Of a DNA stretch of 64,000 nt, positions 62,349-64,000 are shown one piece after another. The stretch spans positions 1,488,001-1,552,000 of the forward strand of contig NZ_JAGINU010000001.1 in the NCBI RefSeq assembly GCF_017876315.1, given 5' to 3'. A program made the position numbers and the translations under genes. Origin of the DNA: Pseudonocardia parietis. GTDB lineage: Bacteria; Actinomycetota; Actinomycetes; Mycobacteriales; Pseudonocardiaceae. Position 1 is the stretch's first letter. The number at the start of each line of letters is the position of its first letter. Under the pieces are notes generated by a model. That model was given only the letters and a program-made list of their open reading frames with translations, ran no database searches and was not told where the DNA came from.

Positions 62349-62674
62349 TGGATTCCGGACTGCTGGCGAACATCGCCATTCTGGTGCTGGCCGGGTTCGT
62401 GGGCTTCGCGGTGATCTCGAAGGTGCCGAACACGCTGCACACGCCGTTGATGTCGGGGACCAACGCGATCCACGGGATCGTGCTGCTCGGCGCGATCATC
62501 GTGCTGGGCCGGGAGGAGGTCGGCGTCGTGGACGCGATCATCCTGGTGGTCGCGATCGTGTTCGGTGTGATCAACGTGGTCGGTGGGTTCCTGGTCACCG
62601 ACCGGATGTTGGGCATGTTCAAGGGCAAGGCGCCCGGTCGGGCCGCTGCGGAGAAGGACGGGAGCGGCTCGTGA
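62348..62674 (+). CDS. pntAB: NAD(P) transhydrogenase subunit alpha part 2 (membrane)
   Basis: A 108-residue membrane piece of the alpha subunit with about three hydrophobic spans: LLANIAILVLAGFVGFAVISK, a second around HGIVLLGAIIVLG, and AIILVVAIVFGVINVVGGFLV. The TPLMSGTNAIHGIV segment is the family signature. The three-gene layout (pntAA, pntAB, pntB) is the Rhodospirillum-type arrangement. It overlaps pntB by 4 nt. Confidence 0.95.
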   Translation: MDSGLLANIAILVLAGFVGFAVISKVPNTLHTPLMSGTNAIHGIVLLGAIIVLGREEVGVVDAIILVVAIVFGVINVVGGFLVTDRMLGMFKGKAPGRAAAEKDGSGS

Positions 62675-64000
62675 ACCTGGCTGCCACGGAGACCATGGCG
62701 ACCGGCCCGATGGCCGTGATCGTGCCGATCCTCTACATCATCGCGTTCGGGTTGTTCATCTACGGCTTGTCGGGTCTGACCGGTCCGCGTACGGCGGTGC
62801 GGGGCAACCTGATCGCTGCGGTCGGGATGGGGCTCGCGGTCGTCGCGACGTTGTTGCTGGTGCAGACGAACTGGATCCTGATCATCGTCGGGCTGGTGGT
62901 CGGCACGGTGTTGGGTGTGCCGGCGGCGCGCAACGTGAAGATGACGCAGATGCCGCAGATGGTGGCGTTGTTCAACGGTGTGGGTGGTGGCGCGGTCGCG
63001 TTGATCGCGTGGGCGGAGTTCCGGGCGACCGACGGGTTCGTCGACACGGCGTTGTATGTGGTGATCGCGTCGATGTTCGCCGCGATCGTCGGGTCGATCT
63101 CGTTCTGGGGGTCGTTGATCGCGTTCGGGAAGCTGCAGGAGATGCTTCCCGGCCGCCCGATCGGTCTGGGCCGGGCGCAGCAGCCGATCAACATGGGGTT
63201 GCTGGCGCTGGCGGTGGTCGCGGCGGTGGTCGCCGGGCTCGGCGGGGCGGGCGAGATCTGGGTCATCGCGGTGCTGGTGCTCGCGGCGGTGGTCGGCGTG
63301 CTGGTGGTGCTGCCGATCGGTGGTGCGGACATGCCGGTGGTCATCTCGTTGCTCAACGCGATGACCGGGCTGTCGGCGGCGGCGGCGGGTCTGGCGCTGG
63401 ACAACACGGCGATGATCGTCGCGGGGATGATCGTGGGTGCGTCGGGTTCGATCCTGACCAACCAGATGGCCGTGGCGATGAACCGGACCATCCCGGCCAT
63501 CGTCGCCGGCGGCTTCGGCGGGACCCAGGCCGCGGCGGCCGACGACGGCGTCGAGCGGACCGTGCGGTCGACCTCGGCGGCGGACGCCGCGATCCAGATG
63601 GCCTACGCGGCGCAGGTGATCGTCGTCCCCGGTTACGGGATGGCGGTGGCCCAGGCCCAGCATGCGGTCAAGGACATGGCCAAGCTGCTGGAGAGCAAGG
63701 GTGTCGAGGTCAAGTACGCGATCCATCCGGTCGCCGGCCGGATGCCGGGTCACATGAACGTCCTGCTCGCCGAGGCCGACGTCCCCTATGACGCGCTCAA
63801 GGAGATGGACGACATCAACGGTGAGTTCTCCCGCACCGACGTGACGCTGGTGATCGGGGCGAACGACGTCACCAACCCCGCGGCCCGCAACGATCCCGGC
63901 TCGGCGATCTACGGGATGCCGATCCTCAATGTGGACGAGAGCCGGAACGTCATCGTGCTGAAGCGCTCGATGGGCTCCGGGTTCGCCGGCATCGACAACT
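62671..64000 (+). CDS. pntB: NAD(P) transhydrogenase subunit beta (cut by window end)
   Basis: An open frame of 443 residues from GTG 62671 (GTGA overlap with pntAB) with no stop before the window end. The N-terminal half has about eight to nine membrane spans, including IPILYIIAFGLFIYGLSGLTGP and the proton-channel region. The C-terminal NADP-binding domain dIII shows PGYGMAVAQAQHAVKDMAK and NDVTNPAARNDPGSAIYGMPIL. It ends at GSGFAGIDN, near the family C-terminus, so only about 25-30 residues are missing. Confidence 0.95.
   Translation, partial: MNLAATETMATGPMAVIVPILYIIAFGLFIYGLSGLTGPRTAVRGNLIAAVGMGLAVVATLLLVQTNWILIIVGLVVGTVLGVPAARNVKMTQMPQMVALFNGVGGGAVALIAWAEFRATDGFVDTALYVVIASMFAAIVGSISFWGSLIAFGKLQEMLPGRPIGLGRAQQPINMGLLALAVVAAVVAGLGGAGEIWVIAVLVLAAVVGVLVVLPIGGADMPVVISLLNAMTGLSAAAAGLALDNTAMIVAGMIVGASGSILTNQMAVAMNRTIPAIVAGGFGGTQAAAADDGVERTVRSTSAADAAIQMAYAAQVIVVPGYGMAVAQAQHAVKDMAKLLESKGVEVKYAIHPVAGRMPGHMNVLLAEADVPYDALKEMDDINGEFSRTDVTLVIGANDVTNPAARNDPGSAIYGMPILNVDESRNVIVLKRSMGSGFAGIDN

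Overview
The window is chromosomal DNA from a high-GC actinobacterium, most likely a Pseudonocardia-like member of the Pseudonocardiales. The evidence is the very high GC, frequent GTG/TTG starts, TGATG and GTGA start-stop overlaps, the thrT-metT-rpmG-hadAB-trpT-secE-nusG-rplKA order typical of actinobacteria, a TTG-started rpoB, a zinc-type S14 and a short adenylate kinase. The genus is an inference from gene order, not a database match.

Layout. (1) 1-6.3 kb holds accessory genes: the start of a patatin-like lipase, a TcmP/LCMT-type methyltransferase, a beta-lactamase-fold esterase with a small membrane protein, TenA, two small unknown proteins and a cytochrome P450. (2) 6.4-10.8 kb is the conserved tRNA-Thr, tRNA-Met, rpmG, hadA, hadB, tRNA-Trp, secE, nusG, rplK, rplA block. 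(3) 10.8-32.15 kb is a lipid island lying between rplKA and rplJL. It carries an alpha-methylacyl-CoA racemase, two SCP2 sterol-carrier-like proteins, a two-component pair, an alcohol dehydrogenase, an R2-like ligand-binding oxidase with all metal and crosslink residues, a second P450, a TetR regulator, and a complete Mce importer operon (ATPase, two YrbE permeases, MceA-F, two Mce-associated proteins) ending in a strong hairpin. (4) 32.2-41.45 kb is rplJL (leader, attenuator-like hairpin, terminator) and then rpoBC with its own promoter. (5) 41.5-43.3 kb is an intergenic stretch with an 8-bp tandem repeat, followed by an HSL-type esterase. (6) 43.3-47.7 kb is the str operon (rpsL, rpsG, fusA, tuf). 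(7) 47.7-57.9 kb is the S10 and spc ribosomal clusters fused without a break, preceded by a structured 500-nt leader. (8) 58-64 kb is secY-adk-map and then a three-subunit proton-translocating transhydrogenase (pntAA, pntAB, pntB; the last is cut by the window end).

The most interesting part is the lipid island. A 17-bp near-palindrome, TAACGTWGATTACGTTA, occurs twice. One copy sits in the spacer of a clear promoter for the SCP2-P450 operon, beside the TetR gene. The other lies upstream of the Mce operon. This predicts a single TetR regulon joining lipid import (Mce) to lipid carriage and hydroxylation (SCP2, P450). The R2lox and alcohol dehydrogenase genes converge on the P450 and may supply further oxidation steps, and the racemase fits beta-oxidation of alpha-methyl-branched side chains. 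The substrate is not known from sequence; sterol-like or branched lipids are the natural guess.

The conserved translation and transcription genes look ordinary. Around them are several unexplained RNA-type structures, in the S10 leader, the rpoB-rpoC gap, the fusA-tuf gap and the rplA leader, which are listed separately.
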